Part shown: positions 19,008 through 28,873 of the stretch, in pieces
Layout: each line of letters opens with the position of its first letter
Numbering within the stretch: position 1 is the stretch's first letter
The notes under the pieces: model-generated
Databases searched by the model: none
What the model was told of the DNA's origin: nothing
The model's input: only the letters and a program-made list of their open reading frames with translations
DNA from: Crocinitomicaceae bacterium
GTDB lineage: Bacteria; Bacteroidota; Bacteroidia; Flavobacteriales_D; Crocinitomicaceae
Assembly: GCA_029251865.1 (NCBI GenBank)
Contig: JAQXCN010000031.1
Coordinates: forward strand, 1 to 64,000
Length of the DNA stretch: 64,000 nt
Direction of reading: 5' to 3'
Translations under genes and position numbers: made by a program

Positions 19008-20453
19008 TTATTTTAGATATGCGCCTAAACCATGTAATCCACCTTCACGACCGAAGCCACTTTCTTTATACCCCCCAAAAGGAGAAGCAGGATCAAATTT
19101 ATTGTACGTATTTGCCCATACCACTCCCGCTTTAAGTTTTGATGTAAGGTTAAAAATCTTAGAACCCTTATCGGTCCATACACCTGCAGCCAAACCGTAA
19201 GGGGAATTATTTGCCTTTTGTATCACTTCGTCAACCGTTCGAAAGGTTTGGATGGTCAAAACTGGGCCAAAAATCTCTTCTTGCGCTAATACACTTGACT
19301 GCGCAACATTGATAAAAAGTGTTGGTGGGCAGTAATAACCTTTATTCGGAAGCGCACAATCGACCTGGAAAAACTCTGACCCTTCTTTACGACCGATTTC
19401 AATATATTTATTTATGATTTCAAGCTGGTCTGCTGAATTAATAGCGCCAATATCGGTGTTTTTATCTAAAGGGTTTCCAATTTGTAAAGACTGCATCCTA
19501 TGCTTGAGCTTCCTAATGACTTTATCTGCTATATTTTCCTGAACAAACAATCTTGACCCCGCACAACACACATGACCTTGATTAAAAAAGATTCCATTGA
19601 TTATGCCCTCAACAGCCTGATCTAGAGGAGCGTCATCAAATATGATATTTGCAGATTTACCTCCTAACTCTAATGTGGCCTTTTTATCTGTGCCAGCAAT
19701 TGTTTTTTGAATAAGCTTACCAACTGCTGTTGAACCCGTAAATGCGACCTTAGATACCATAGGATGTGCAACAATTGCTGCCCCTGTATCTCCAAATCCA
19801 GTGACAATATTCACAACTCCTGGAGGCAATCCTGCAGCATCTATAATCTCAGCAAGCTTCAAAGCTGTCAATGAAGTAGTCTCGGCAGGTTTTAAAACAA
19901 CAGTATTCCCGGTAGCAAGTGCTGGTGCAATTTTCCATGCCGCCATTAAAAGAGGGAAATTCCAAGGGATAATTTGACCTGCAACGCCTATGGACTCTTT
20001 CTTCTGATTCGGAAAAGCATAATCGAGCTTATCCGCCCATCCTGCGTAATAAAAGAAATGATTACAAGCTAAAGGAATATCGATATCTCGCGCTTCTCTA
20101 ATCGGCTTTCCAGAATCCAAAGACTCAATGACAGCTAATTCTTTGGCCTGCTCCTGCATTAATCGCGCAATTCGAAAGATGTATTTACCGCGTTCTGCAG
20201 GTGTGGTTTTTGACCAAACCTCTCGATGGGCTTTTTCTGCAGCTTTTACAGCCCTATCTATATCTTTATCATTAGCTTGAGCAACATCGGCAAGGTGTTC
20301 TTCATTATGGGGATTTATTGACGAAAAGTAGGCTTTTGATTGAGGTTCTACCCATGCGCCGTTAATATATAATCCATACTTCTCTTTTAACTGTATATGA
20401 CCTGTACCCTCGATTGAGGCTGCATATTCCCAATTGTTATTTTTTGTACTCAT
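19008..20453 (-). CDS. Aldehyde dehydrogenase (catalytic)
   Basis: GVAGQIIPWNFPLLMAAWKIAPALATGNTVVLKPAE, LELGGKSANIIFDDA, FFNQGHVCCAGSRLFV, EEIFGPVL. Confidence 0.95.
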   Translation of the reverse strand: MSTKNNNWEYAASIEGTGHIQLKEKYGLYINGAWVEPQSKAYFSSINPHNEEHLADVAQANDKDIDRAVKAAEKAHREVWSKTTPAERGKYIFRIARLMQEQAKELAVIESLDSGKPIREARDIDIPLACNHFFYYAGWADKLDYAFPNQKKESIGVAGQIIPWNFPLLMAAWKIAPALATGNTVVLKPAETTSLTALKLAEIIDAAGLPPGVVNIVTGFGDTGAAIVAHPMVSKVAFTGSTAVGKLIQKTIAGTDKKATLELGGKSANIIFDDAPLDQAVEGIINGIFFNQGHVCCAGSRLFVQENIADKVIRKLKHRMQSLQIGNPLDKNTDIGAINSADQLEIINKYIEIGRKEGSEFFQVDCALPNKGYYCPPTLFINVAQSSVLAQEEIFGPVLTIQTFRTVDEVIQKANNSPYGLAAGVWTDKGSKIFNLTSKLKAGVVWANTYNKFDPASPFGGYKESGFGREGGLHGLGAYLK

Positions 20454-20455
20454 AA

Positions 20456-21367
20456 TTAATCCAAAGTAAAATAATCTCCCGATTGATAAATACCGGAATC
20501 CGTTTTCATGATCTGCATTAAGACATCATTTGCTAGGCTGCTCGCGCCGAATCTAAACCATTTGTTATCTAGCCACTCTTGACCTAAAACCTCTTTGACC
20601 ATAACCAAGTTGTGTAAAGCGAGCTTTGCATTCGATATTCCACCAGCTGGCTTCATACCTATCATTTGACCTGTTTCATCATAATAATCTCTAATTGCCT
20701 GAAGCATAGTATATGTGACTTGAAGCGTTGCTGCTGGTTGAATTTTACCCGTGGAAGTTTTTATGAAATCAGCCCCTGCATAAATTGCAATGTCACTTGC
20801 TTTTCTAACATTATCGAGCGTAATAAGCTCTCCGGTTTCTAAAATAACTTTCAATCGTGCTGAACCACATACCTCTTTAATTGCTGCGATTTCGTCAAAA
20901 ACAAATGCATACTCACCAGCTAAAAATTTACCTCTTGAGATGACCATGTCAATCTCATCTGCACCATTTTCAACAGCATACTTTGTATCTGTCAATTTAA
21001 CCTCTAATGGTGCCTGGCCCGAAGGGAAAGCTGTTGAAACGGAAGCAACATTAATCCCGTGACTTCCTACAATAGACTTAGCAAGCCTAACCATTGAAGG
21101 ATAAACACATACTGCCGCTACATTTGGTAAATCTGGATAACCGTCATGAAGATGCGCTGCTTTAAAACACATTTGACGTACCTTCCCAGGCGTATCTTTT
21201 CCTTCTAAAGTTGTTAAATCTATCATACTAAGCACCATCTTTAAACCCTGCATTTTCGCATGGTTTTTAATACTTCGTGATTGAAATCGAGCGACGCGCT
21301 CCTCAACACCAACTTTATCCACCGAAGGTGAAGAAGGAAGATGATTAATGGTATTGGCTTTTGGCAT
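20456..21367 (-). CDS. deoC: Deoxyribose-phosphate aldolase
   Basis: DGYPDLPNVAAVCVYPSMV, EIDMVISRG, KVILETGELI, GADFIKTSTGKIQPAAT, KPAGGIS; ORF track starts at a TTG (21385) inside a TATCTTTG box, so ATG at 21367 is preferred. Confidence 0.92.
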   Translation of the reverse strand: MPKANTINHLPSSPSVDKVGVEERVARFQSRSIKNHAKMQGLKMVLSMIDLTTLEGKDTPGKVRQMCFKAAHLHDGYPDLPNVAAVCVYPSMVRLAKSIVGSHGINVASVSTAFPSGQAPLEVKLTDTKYAVENGADEIDMVISRGKFLAGEYAFVFDEIAAIKEVCGSARLKVILETGELITLDNVRKASDIAIYAGADFIKTSTGKIQPAATLQVTYTMLQAIRDYYDETGQMIGMKPAGGISNAKLALHNLVMVKEVLGQEWLDNKWFRFGASSLANDVLMQIMKTDSGIYQSGDYFTLD

Positions 21368-21382
21368 ATAACTGGTTCTATT

Positions 21383-21390
21383 CAAAGATA
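21383..21390 (-). promoter_or_regulatory. -7 box (TATCTTTG) of deoC operon
   Basis: Exact TAnnTTTG on minus strand, 15 nt upstream of the ATG at 21367; no clear -33 element. Confidence 0.45.
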
Positions 21391-21507
21391 AGTAAAAGAA
21401 ATAGTATCATTTTGAAAAATTTCTCGTAGAATAGAAAGATTTTAGAAAATCATTAAAGGGTATCAGGTGAAAACTCAGTACCTTTAACCTGAATGTAAAT
21501 AACCATT

Positions 21508-22101
21508 ATGAGAATTTTTCATACTGTTTTTGTTTTCCTTACTGTCATACTTATTGGAAGTCAGCTGAATGCGCAAGATATCAAAGGCCCCAAACATTTC
21601 ATAAAATTTGATGCAGCACCTGTTTTCGTTGGTGAATTTATGCCTTACTATGAATATGTTATCAACAAGAAAATTTCAACTGAAATAGGCGTCGGATTCG
21701 TAACGGATAACTACCTCATGAATTTCGTTCAAGAATCTAATTCAGTACAGTCAAGAGTACAAAAAATAGGCCCTGCATTTTCATTGGCTGCACGCTACTA
21801 TCCCTATCGAAGGGGTGACTTGATTTACTGTTCTGCAGCCATTAAGTATAGACGTTACAGAAAAGCAAATGAGCAATACAATATTGAAGGGAATATAGAG
21901 GAATCGATTGAATACAACCAACGTATTATTCCGAGAATTGGTCTTGGATATAACTTTTACTTAGATCAACATTTTTTAATTGATATTTCTGCTAATCTTG
22001 GTCTAGCATTTGAAAAAGAATTGAAAGCCTCAAGTAACGTGCCGCTCTCTAATTATTATTTACACTTTGGTTTAGGTCTGAAATTGGTCTACGCTCTCTA
22101 A
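21508..22101 (+). CDS. Outer-membrane beta-barrel-like protein
   Basis: Signal peptide, beta-strand pattern, C-terminal aromatic/aliphatic strand. Confidence 0.6.
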   Translation: MRIFHTVFVFLTVILIGSQLNAQDIKGPKHFIKFDAAPVFVGEFMPYYEYVINKKISTEIGVGFVTDNYLMNFVQESNSVQSRVQKIGPAFSLAARYYPYRRGDLIYCSAAIKYRRYRKANEQYNIEGNIEESIEYNQRIIPRIGLGYNFYLDQHFLIDISANLGLAFEKELKASSNVPLSNYYLHFGLGLKLVYAL

Positions 22102-22117
22102 ATCCTCAAGTTCAAGA

Positions 22118-23473
22118 ATGTCTAAAGTTAAGTCTGCTTTTTTTTGTCAAAGCTGTGGTTATGAAACACCAAAATGGCTGGGCAAATGTCCAGGTTGCTC
22201 TAGCTGGAATTCTTTTGTTGAAGAACTGAAGCAGAAAAAAGGAAGTACCGCTCCATTTTCAAAAAATTCAACAGATGCAAAACCCGTACCACTTAAAGAC
22301 ATTAAAGAAAACATTAAGCAGAAAACGGAACTTCAAGATAAAGAACTGAATAGGGTTCTAGGTGGAGGGATTGTACTTGGCTCTTTGGTCCTTGTTGGTG
22401 GTGATCCCGGAATCGGAAAGTCAACCTTAATGCTTCAACTCGCTATTAAGGAAAATCTCAAAGTATTATATGTTTCAGGAGAGGAGAGCGAGAATCAAAT
22501 TAAGATGAGAGCAGAACGTATTGGTATCCTCAATGAAAGCTGTCATATTCTTACTGAAACAAATCTTGAAGCCATTTTAACACATGCGAATCAAATTGAT
22601 CCTCAGATTTTGATAATTGATTCCATCCAAACTTTGCATAGCAGCCAAATCGAAAGCGCCGCAGGAAGCGTATCTCAAGTTCGAGAATGCACGGGTAGTT
22701 TATTAAGACTCGCGAAAGAATCTCATATACCTACCTTTTTAATCGGTCACATAACAAAAGATGGAGCTATCGCAGGTCCAAAGGTACTAGAACATATGGT
22801 GGATACCGTACTTCAATTCGAAGGTGATCGAAACTATGTCTATCGTCTACTCCGAACGAGTAAAAATCGTTTTGGCTCGACAAATGAAATTGGAATTTAT
22901 GAAATGTCAGGCGCTGGACTCCGTGCAGTTGACAACCCTTCAGAAATTCTTGTAACCAACACAGATTCTGAACTCAGTGGAATTGCAATATCCTCAACAC
23001 TCGAAGGGCTTAGGCCATTTTTGATTGAAATCCAAGCATTGGTTAGTTCAGCAGCCTACGGAACTCCCCAAAGAAGTTCAACAGGCTTTGATGCGAAAAG
23101 ACTCAATATGTTATTAGCCGTTCTTGAGAAAAGATGTGGATTCAAACTCGGGGCAAAAGACGTGTTTTTAAATATTGCAGGGGGTATAAAGGTAGACGAC
23201 CCAGGAGTTGATTTGGCTGTAACAATGGCTGTTTTATCTTCTAATGCTAATTTACCTATACCTGCAGGAATTGCTTTCTCGGCTGAAGTAGGACTCTCCG
23301 GCGAAATCCGACCTGTAAACCGGATTGACCAACGGATTGCAGAAGTAGAAAAACTAGGCTATAAAAAAATACTTATTTCTAAGAATAGTAAAGGCTTTGA
23401 GGCATCTAACTATAAAATCGAAATCATTCAATGCTCAAAAATAGACCAAGTCGTTAAAGCTGTTTTTGCTTAA
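22118..23473 (+). CDS. radA: DNA repair protein RadA
   Basis: C4 zinc finger CQSCGYETPKWLGKCPGC, Walker A GGDPGIGKST, KNRFG motif, Lon-like C-terminus. Confidence 0.97.
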   Translation: MSKVKSAFFCQSCGYETPKWLGKCPGCSSWNSFVEELKQKKGSTAPFSKNSTDAKPVPLKDIKENIKQKTELQDKELNRVLGGGIVLGSLVLVGGDPGIGKSTLMLQLAIKENLKVLYVSGEESENQIKMRAERIGILNESCHILTETNLEAILTHANQIDPQILIIDSIQTLHSSQIESAAGSVSQVRECTGSLLRLAKESHIPTFLIGHITKDGAIAGPKVLEHMVDTVLQFEGDRNYVYRLLRTSKNRFGSTNEIGIYEMSGAGLRAVDNPSEILVTNTDSELSGIAISSTLEGLRPFLIEIQALVSSAAYGTPQRSSTGFDAKRLNMLLAVLEKRCGFKLGAKDVFLNIAGGIKVDDPGVDLAVTMAVLSSNANLPIPAGIAFSAEVGLSGEIRPVNRIDQRIAEVEKLGYKKILISKNSKGFEASNYKIEIIQCSKIDQVVKAVFA

Positions 23474-23482
23474 TACTGTAAA

Positions 23483-24154
23483 ATGGGAAAACTAATTATC
23501 GTTCCGACGCCTATTGGAAATCTAGAGGATATAACACTTCGTGCGATTCGGCACCTAAAGGAATGCAATCTTATTTACGCTGAGGATACAAGAGTTACCC
23601 GAAGACTGTTAACACATTTGAAAATAGACAATCGTATCGTTGCATTCCATGCGCACAACGAGCACAGAATATTAGACAAATGCATAGAAGCGATTGAACA
23701 AAACGAAACTACCGTTTTAGTCTCAGATGCAGGGACGCCCGGGATATCAGACCCAGGTTATTTATTGATTCGCGAATGCATCAAAAACAATATTGCCTTA
23801 GAATGCCTTCCGGGGCCTACAGCAATTATCCCAGCTCTTGTTGGCTCAGGTTTTCCAAGTGAACGGTTTCACTTTGAAGGCTTTCTACCACATAAAAAAG
23901 GGAGGGAAACAAGAATTCTAAGTATTTCAGATTTGACATGCACCATTATATACTACGAGTCACCACATAGGATCATTAAAACCTTGAATCAACTCCTCAA
24001 ATTGTTAGGTGAAGACAGAAAAGCATGTGTGGTTAGAGAAATATCAAAAATTTATGAGAGTTTCCACCATGGAACATTCTCAGAACTCAGCGCCTATTTT
24101 ACTGAGCACAAACCAAAAGGTGAAATCGTATTAATTATAGCAGGTAAGTCTTAA
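23483..24154 (+). CDS. rsmI: 16S rRNA (cytidine(1402)-2'-O)-methyltransferase
   Basis: IVPTPIGNLEDITLRA, AEDTRVTRRLL, LVSDAGTPGISDPGY, LPGPTAIIPALVGSG. Confidence 0.96.
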   Translation: MGKLIIVPTPIGNLEDITLRAIRHLKECNLIYAEDTRVTRRLLTHLKIDNRIVAFHAHNEHRILDKCIEAIEQNETTVLVSDAGTPGISDPGYLLIRECIKNNIALECLPGPTAIIPALVGSGFPSERFHFEGFLPHKKGRETRILSISDLTCTIIYYESPHRIIKTLNQLLKLLGEDRKACVVREISKIYESFHHGTFSELSAYFTEHKPKGEIVLIIAGKS

Positions 24155-24813
24155 TGAAGATCTTTTAATTGTTTTTCAACAACGCTTACTTTAGTTTTTT
24201 GTGAATCTATCTCACCCTTCTTTCCTGATTGTTGATTAAGATTATCTTTTATTTCATTCTTGTTTTCTTCTATTTTTTTCTCAAAATCCTTTATCTCTTT
24301 TTCTAATTGCGCTTTTCTCTTCTCAAGGTCTTTTTGCTCTTTCTCTAGGTCGTTTAAAACTTTTTTTTCCGTCCGAACTAGGTCTTCAATCCAATTCTTA
24401 ACCGTATTAGTTGCAAATTTTTCGATTCGTTCTTTTATGACCTTATATTTCTCAGGATGATCCTTACTATTCAGATAAGCCCCACCTAAATCAAAACCAA
24501 AAACAACGCTAACACTTTCGTCCTTATCAGTTAAACCATAGGCATAAGCATTAAATGGTATGTCACCCATTTCCTTCAACTCAACCATTAATGCACTATG
24601 TTCATTTTTTGATTGTTTATGTTTACCTATCCCTTTGAAGAACTTTTTAAGTTTTCCATCCACATAATCATAGGGTGCATAAGGAATATCGACAAGTAAC
24701 GCATTTACATTTTGAGCAACTGAAAAGTCCGCTTTATTTTCTTTGACCTTGATGGTTTGAGCCGATACCGAGACTGAAAACATTAGAAAAAGGAGTATAA
24801 AAAGTGTCTTCAT
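24151..24813 (-). CDS. Uncharacterised secreted protein with C-terminal coiled coil
   Basis: Signal peptide; long K/E-rich coiled-coil tail (LEKEQKDLEKRKAQLEKEIKDFEKKIEENKNE). Confidence 0.6.
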   Translation of the reverse strand: MKTLFILLFLMFSVSVSAQTIKVKENKADFSVAQNVNALLVDIPYAPYDYVDGKLKKFFKGIGKHKQSKNEHSALMVELKEMGDIPFNAYAYGLTDKDESVSVVFGFDLGGAYLNSKDHPEKYKVIKERIEKFATNTVKNWIEDLVRTEKKVLNDLEKEQKDLEKRKAQLEKEIKDFEKKIEENKNEIKDNLNQQSGKKGEIDSQKTKVSVVEKQLKDLH

Positions 24814-24840
24814 TTTTTTTACTACTAATTTAAACTTCTT

Positions 24841-24874
24841 TTTGGATAGAGAAATGAAAACATTAGTAATTTTG
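24841..24874 (+). promoter_or_regulatory. Bacteroidetes-type promoter of holB
   Basis: TTTG-N22-TAATTTTG ending 4 nt before the holB ATG. Confidence 0.55.
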
Positions 24875-24878
24875 AAAT

Positions 24879-25997
24879 ATGCGGTTTAAAGACGTAGTTG
24901 GGCAAAATAATTTAAAGTCAAAATTGATTAAAGAGGTTTTGGACGAAAAAATTAGCCATGCGCAAATGTTCCTTGGTGATTATGGATTTGGCACACTCCC
25001 TTTGGCGCTTAGTTTTGCGCAATATATCTTTTGTGAAGCTAAAATTGATGGGGACAGTTGTGGGGAATGCCCATCTTGCAGACAAGTAAACGAACTTCAA
25101 CATCCTGATCTACATTTCAGCTTTCCAACAGTACAGAAAATTAGTAAAATCTCAGATGGTCTAATTACAGAGTGGAGACAACAAATAAAAGAGCAACCAT
25201 ACTTTTCATCATTTGATTGGATTAAACGTATTGACCCAAAAGAGGCAAAGCCCATTATTTCTGTGCATGAGAGTGCAGAAATACAAAGAAAATTGAGACT
25301 TAAATCCTATCAAGGAGGATATAAGATTCTAATTATGTGGCTACCCGAAACAATGAACGCGTCATGTGCAAATAAAATCTTAAAAATTCTAGAGGAGCCG
25401 CCAAATAAAACACTTTTTCTTTTAATTTCAGCGAACGCAGATATGCTTCTTGATACCATTCGATCAAGATGCCAAATTGTTCAACTTCAACGCGTGGATA
25501 GTTATTTAATCGAAGAAGAAATAAGAAAAACTTTTAATCTCGATAAAGAAAAATGCCAATCCATCACCTCTTTTTCACAAGGTGATTTATTAAAAGCCTA
25601 TGAAATAGCATCCTCCAATGAGGATGAAGCTGCCTTAAAGGATGCATTCATGACTATGATGCGTTCTAGTTATAAAAAAAATGTAATTGAAATGATGGAT
25701 TGGGCAGAAGTCATGGCAAAGAAAGGAAAGGAGCGGCAGAAAATCTTCCTGAATTACACGCTTCATATGCTAAGGCAATGCATTGTAAAAAATTACATGG
25801 GCGAAAAATTAGTCCAAGTCTCAAAAGAAGAAGGCGCTTTCATCGAACGGTTTTCGCCATTTGTTTCTGGAAATAACATCAGAGAATTCATGAAAACATT
25901 TGACGAGGCATTTTACCAGCTTGAAAGGAATGCCAATCCCAAGATTCTATTTACCTTGCTGTGTTTTCAATCGATGCGTTTATTACATAAGCATTGA
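24879..25997 (+). CDS. holB: DNA polymerase III delta' subunit
   Basis: FKDVVGQNNLKSKL, CGECPSCRQV zinc motif, ANKILKILEEPPNKTLFLLIS, LDTIRSRCQIV. Confidence 0.93.
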   Translation: MRFKDVVGQNNLKSKLIKEVLDEKISHAQMFLGDYGFGTLPLALSFAQYIFCEAKIDGDSCGECPSCRQVNELQHPDLHFSFPTVQKISKISDGLITEWRQQIKEQPYFSSFDWIKRIDPKEAKPIISVHESAEIQRKLRLKSYQGGYKILIMWLPETMNASCANKILKILEEPPNKTLFLLISANADMLLDTIRSRCQIVQLQRVDSYLIEEEIRKTFNLDKEKCQSITSFSQGDLLKAYEIASSNEDEAALKDAFMTMMRSSYKKNVIEMMDWAEVMAKKGKERQKIFLNYTLHMLRQCIVKNYMGEKLVQVSKEEGAFIERFSPFVSGNNIREFMKTFDEAFYQLERNANPKILFTLLCFQSMRLLHKH

Positions 25998-26029
25998 TGG
26001 TTCAAATTAATTAATTTAAATATCAAAAC

Positions 26030-27181
26030 ATGAGCTGTAAGACGTGTAGTAGTGGTGGTGGGAAACCAAATGGATGTCAGACCAATGGCACCTGTAGTAC
26101 GAGCGGCTGCAATAAACTTGAAGTATATAACTGGCTTGCAAATATTGATCTTCCAGGAGGACAAAAGACCTATGACATACTTGAAGTTCGCTTTAAAAAC
26201 TCAAGAAAAGATTTCTTTAGAAATGCGCAAAAAATAAATATTCAAGTGGGAGATATTGTTGTCGTTGACGCTTCCTCAGGTTTTGATGTAGGCGTGGTTT
26301 CAATCGTCGGTGAACTCGCAAAAATTCAAGTTGCCAAAAAGAACAAAGATTTCAAGCCTCTTGAAACAAGAAAAATACTTAGGATTGCTGACCAGAAAGA
26401 CATAGACCTTTGGATTAAAGCGCGTTCCAAAGAGAAAGAGTTAATGTATAAGGCCCGAACTTTAGCCCTTAACATTGGCTTAGAAATGAAAATCTCAGAT
26501 GTCGAATACCAAGGAGATATGTCGAAAGCAATATTCTATTACACTGCAGAGGGTCGTGTTGACTTCAGGCAATTGATTAAAGACATGGCAGGAGAATTCA
26601 GAATTCGTATTGAAATGAAACAAATTGGATCGCGTCAAGAATCATCTCGCCTTGGAGGTATCGGATCTTGTGGTAGAGAATTGTGCTGTTCAACTTGGCT
26701 GACTGACTTTAGAAGTGTTTCTACGTCCGCAGCGCGCTATCAACAACTATCTTTAAATCCACAAAAACTAGCGGGACAATGTGGGAAATTAAAGTGTTGC
26801 TTAAATTTCGAACTAGACTCCTACCTAGAAAGCTTAAAAGCCTTTCCAAAAAAAGAAATAAAATTGAAAACACAAAAAGGAGACGCTTACCATGTAAAAA
26901 CGGATGTTTTCAAAGGTACAATGTGGTACGCATATCGCGGTGAAAGTGAATTGTTTCCATTAACCCCTGAGCGTGCTAAGGAAATTATTGAATCTAATAA
27001 AAACGGCAAAAAGCCAAGTGATCTCAAAGATTACCAAATTAAAGAAACGGTAATTGTTGAGGAAGTAGGTTATTCGAATGTTGTCGGACAAGATAGTGTA
27101 AGCCGTTTTGAGAAAACATTCAAAAAGCCAAAAAAGAAAAATTTCAGAAGAAAAAAACGACCCAACCAGAAAAAGGATTAA
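26030..27181 (+). CDS. ricT: PSP1/YaaT-family regulatory iron-sulfur protein
   Basis: PSP1 motifs (DFRQLIKDMAGEFRIRIEMKQIGSRQES; GIGSCGRELCCSTWL; LNPQKLAGQCGKLKCCL). Confidence 0.93.
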   Translation: MSCKTCSSGGGKPNGCQTNGTCSTSGCNKLEVYNWLANIDLPGGQKTYDILEVRFKNSRKDFFRNAQKINIQVGDIVVVDASSGFDVGVVSIVGELAKIQVAKKNKDFKPLETRKILRIADQKDIDLWIKARSKEKELMYKARTLALNIGLEMKISDVEYQGDMSKAIFYYTAEGRVDFRQLIKDMAGEFRIRIEMKQIGSRQESSRLGGIGSCGRELCCSTWLTDFRSVSTSAARYQQLSLNPQKLAGQCGKLKCCLNFELDSYLESLKAFPKKEIKLKTQKGDAYHVKTDVFKGTMWYAYRGESELFPLTPERAKEIIESNKNGKKPSDLKDYQIKETVIVEEVGYSNVVGQDSVSRFEKTFKKPKKKNFRRKKRPNQKKD

Positions 27182-27676
27182 ATGAGTTTTATCAAATACT
27201 GTGCTTTTGCAGTTCTTATTGTAATGGTGAGCTCTTGCGGAGAGCAACCTTACTTCATGAAAACCTTCTCATTTGAAAGGCAAATTTGGGCAGAAAAAAC
27301 CTCACCAGAATTTAAAGTGGACTTTCCGGGAGATACAAATTCCTACGATGTTGTTTTTACTTTTCGAACCACAACTGATTACGCCTTTAATAACTTATGG
27401 CTATATATGACAACACAAGGCCCTGTTTGTGCTTCATTAGGAGACAAAACAGCCTTTTTAGGCAGAAAACCCAAAGAACTTAAGATTGCCAAGTCAAATG
27501 GAGAATGGCTAGGTCAAAAATCAGGAACTTTTATTGAAAATAAGCTTTATTACATCCGTAGTAAATTCTGCAAAGGCACATACACTTTCAAACTTGAACA
27601 GGGCGTTACTATGAAAGAATTAGAAAACATTACAGATGTTACTATTGAAATCAAACCAACAGAATGGGATCAATGA
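27182..27676 (+). CDS. gldH: Gliding motility lipoprotein GldH
   Basis: Lipobox VSSCGE; length and position after holB-ricT; FSFERQIWAEKTSPEFKVDF...YDVVFTFRTTTDYAFNNLWLYM. Confidence 0.85.
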   Translation: MSFIKYCAFAVLIVMVSSCGEQPYFMKTFSFERQIWAEKTSPEFKVDFPGDTNSYDVVFTFRTTTDYAFNNLWLYMTTQGPVCASLGDKTAFLGRKPKELKIAKSNGEWLGQKSGTFIENKLYYIRSKFCKGTYTFKLEQGVTMKELENITDVTIEIKPTEWDQ

Positions 27677-28146
27677 GGTTTAGGAATTTAACAGAAATAG
27701 AACTTGAGGCACTTTCTGAAGAGCTTGTTCAGTTTCTGATTGTTCAAGGGATTGATGGTGACTTATGGCTCGAAATGAATCAAAAAAGCCCTCAAAAAGC
27801 CATTGAACTTGTATCACTATTCAGTGACACAGTCCTAGAAAAGGTTTATTCAAAAGTGCAACACATGAGTTTCCTTTCAACTCAAATTTTTTCGATTTTT
27901 AAAATAGAAGGTTCTGTTATGCAAGCAGTGGTAGTAAAGAATAAAGCTACGAACAAACCGTTTAAAAATATTGAGCAGCTTATCGACCTAACCTCCGCTT
28001 CAGAAAATGAGACTTTTGAAATAATGTGCGCAACAAGGGAATTAGAAGACAAAATTTTGGACGAAATACACAGACTTACCGAGCAAGGGTGCCTTATTGC
28101 AGACCCAAAACTTTGGGCGCATTTTGCGCAATATCATAAAAACTGA
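27664..28146 (+). CDS. Conserved hypothetical protein
   Basis: 160-aa ORF overlapping the gldH stop region by 13 nt. Confidence 0.55.
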   Translation: MGSMRFRNLTEIELEALSEELVQFLIVQGIDGDLWLEMNQKSPQKAIELVSLFSDTVLEKVYSKVQHMSFLSTQIFSIFKIEGSVMQAVVVKNKATNKPFKNIEQLIDLTSASENETFEIMCATRELEDKILDEIHRLTEQGCLIADPKLWAHFAQYHKN

Positions 28147-28222
28147 CTCAATTAAGCATCTTTTTAGGAGAATTTTCGTTTTTAAAGTATATTTACTGAC
28201 CATTGAATAAAAAAAATACCTG

Positions 28223-28855
28223 ATGAAAACTCTTAAAATATTTAGTCTCTTTCTTGCGTTAAGCTTAATTTTCTCTTCGTGCATAGAGCATGAGGTTATT
28301 CCTGCGCCGGTTAACACCGTAGATTTGAATGCCGCATTTATTGGTTTTGTCAACGGTACTCAAGTTGAATTTACTCAAAATGTAAATGGCTATGGTGCTG
28401 AATCAGAAAATACTGAAGATATCAATCCCTCGCCGTCTCCTTCTAAAATGACCTACGGCACCAAAATCAAATCATTATACAATCCGCAGGCTCTTCGCGT
28501 AAAATTCGGAGCTCAAGAGTGGGATGTTGCACAAAATGCTTATCCAACAGTTAGCATGTTCAATGAATGGTTAAATCTTTATACCGACGCACCAGTAGGT
28601 TTTTCGGATCAAGGACTTAGCGGAGTAGAGGTAGAATACGTTGATAATAATGGTGTTTCATGGCTTTCTCGTGAAAGTGACCCAAATCAATCAGCAATAT
28701 TTGAATTCACAGGCTCTCAGTCCGACAACACAGGTGATTATGCCTTTTTCAAATGCACCTTCACTTGCTTAGTTTGGAGATACAACACACAAACTGAATT
28801 AGATGAATCGATAAATATCGAAAATGGTATAATCACATCTTGGTTCAAGAAATAG
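28223..28855 (+). CDS. Putative lipoprotein of unknown function
   Basis: Lipobox-like IFSSCIEHE; 210 aa. Confidence 0.6.
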   Translation: MKTLKIFSLFLALSLIFSSCIEHEVIPAPVNTVDLNAAFIGFVNGTQVEFTQNVNGYGAESENTEDINPSPSPSKMTYGTKIKSLYNPQALRVKFGAQEWDVAQNAYPTVSMFNEWLNLYTDAPVGFSDQGLSGVEVEYVDNNGVSWLSRESDPNQSAIFEFTGSQSDNTGDYAFFKCTFTCLVWRYNTQTELDESINIENGIITSWFKK

Positions 28856-28873
28856 AAAACTAATTTTAGTTTT

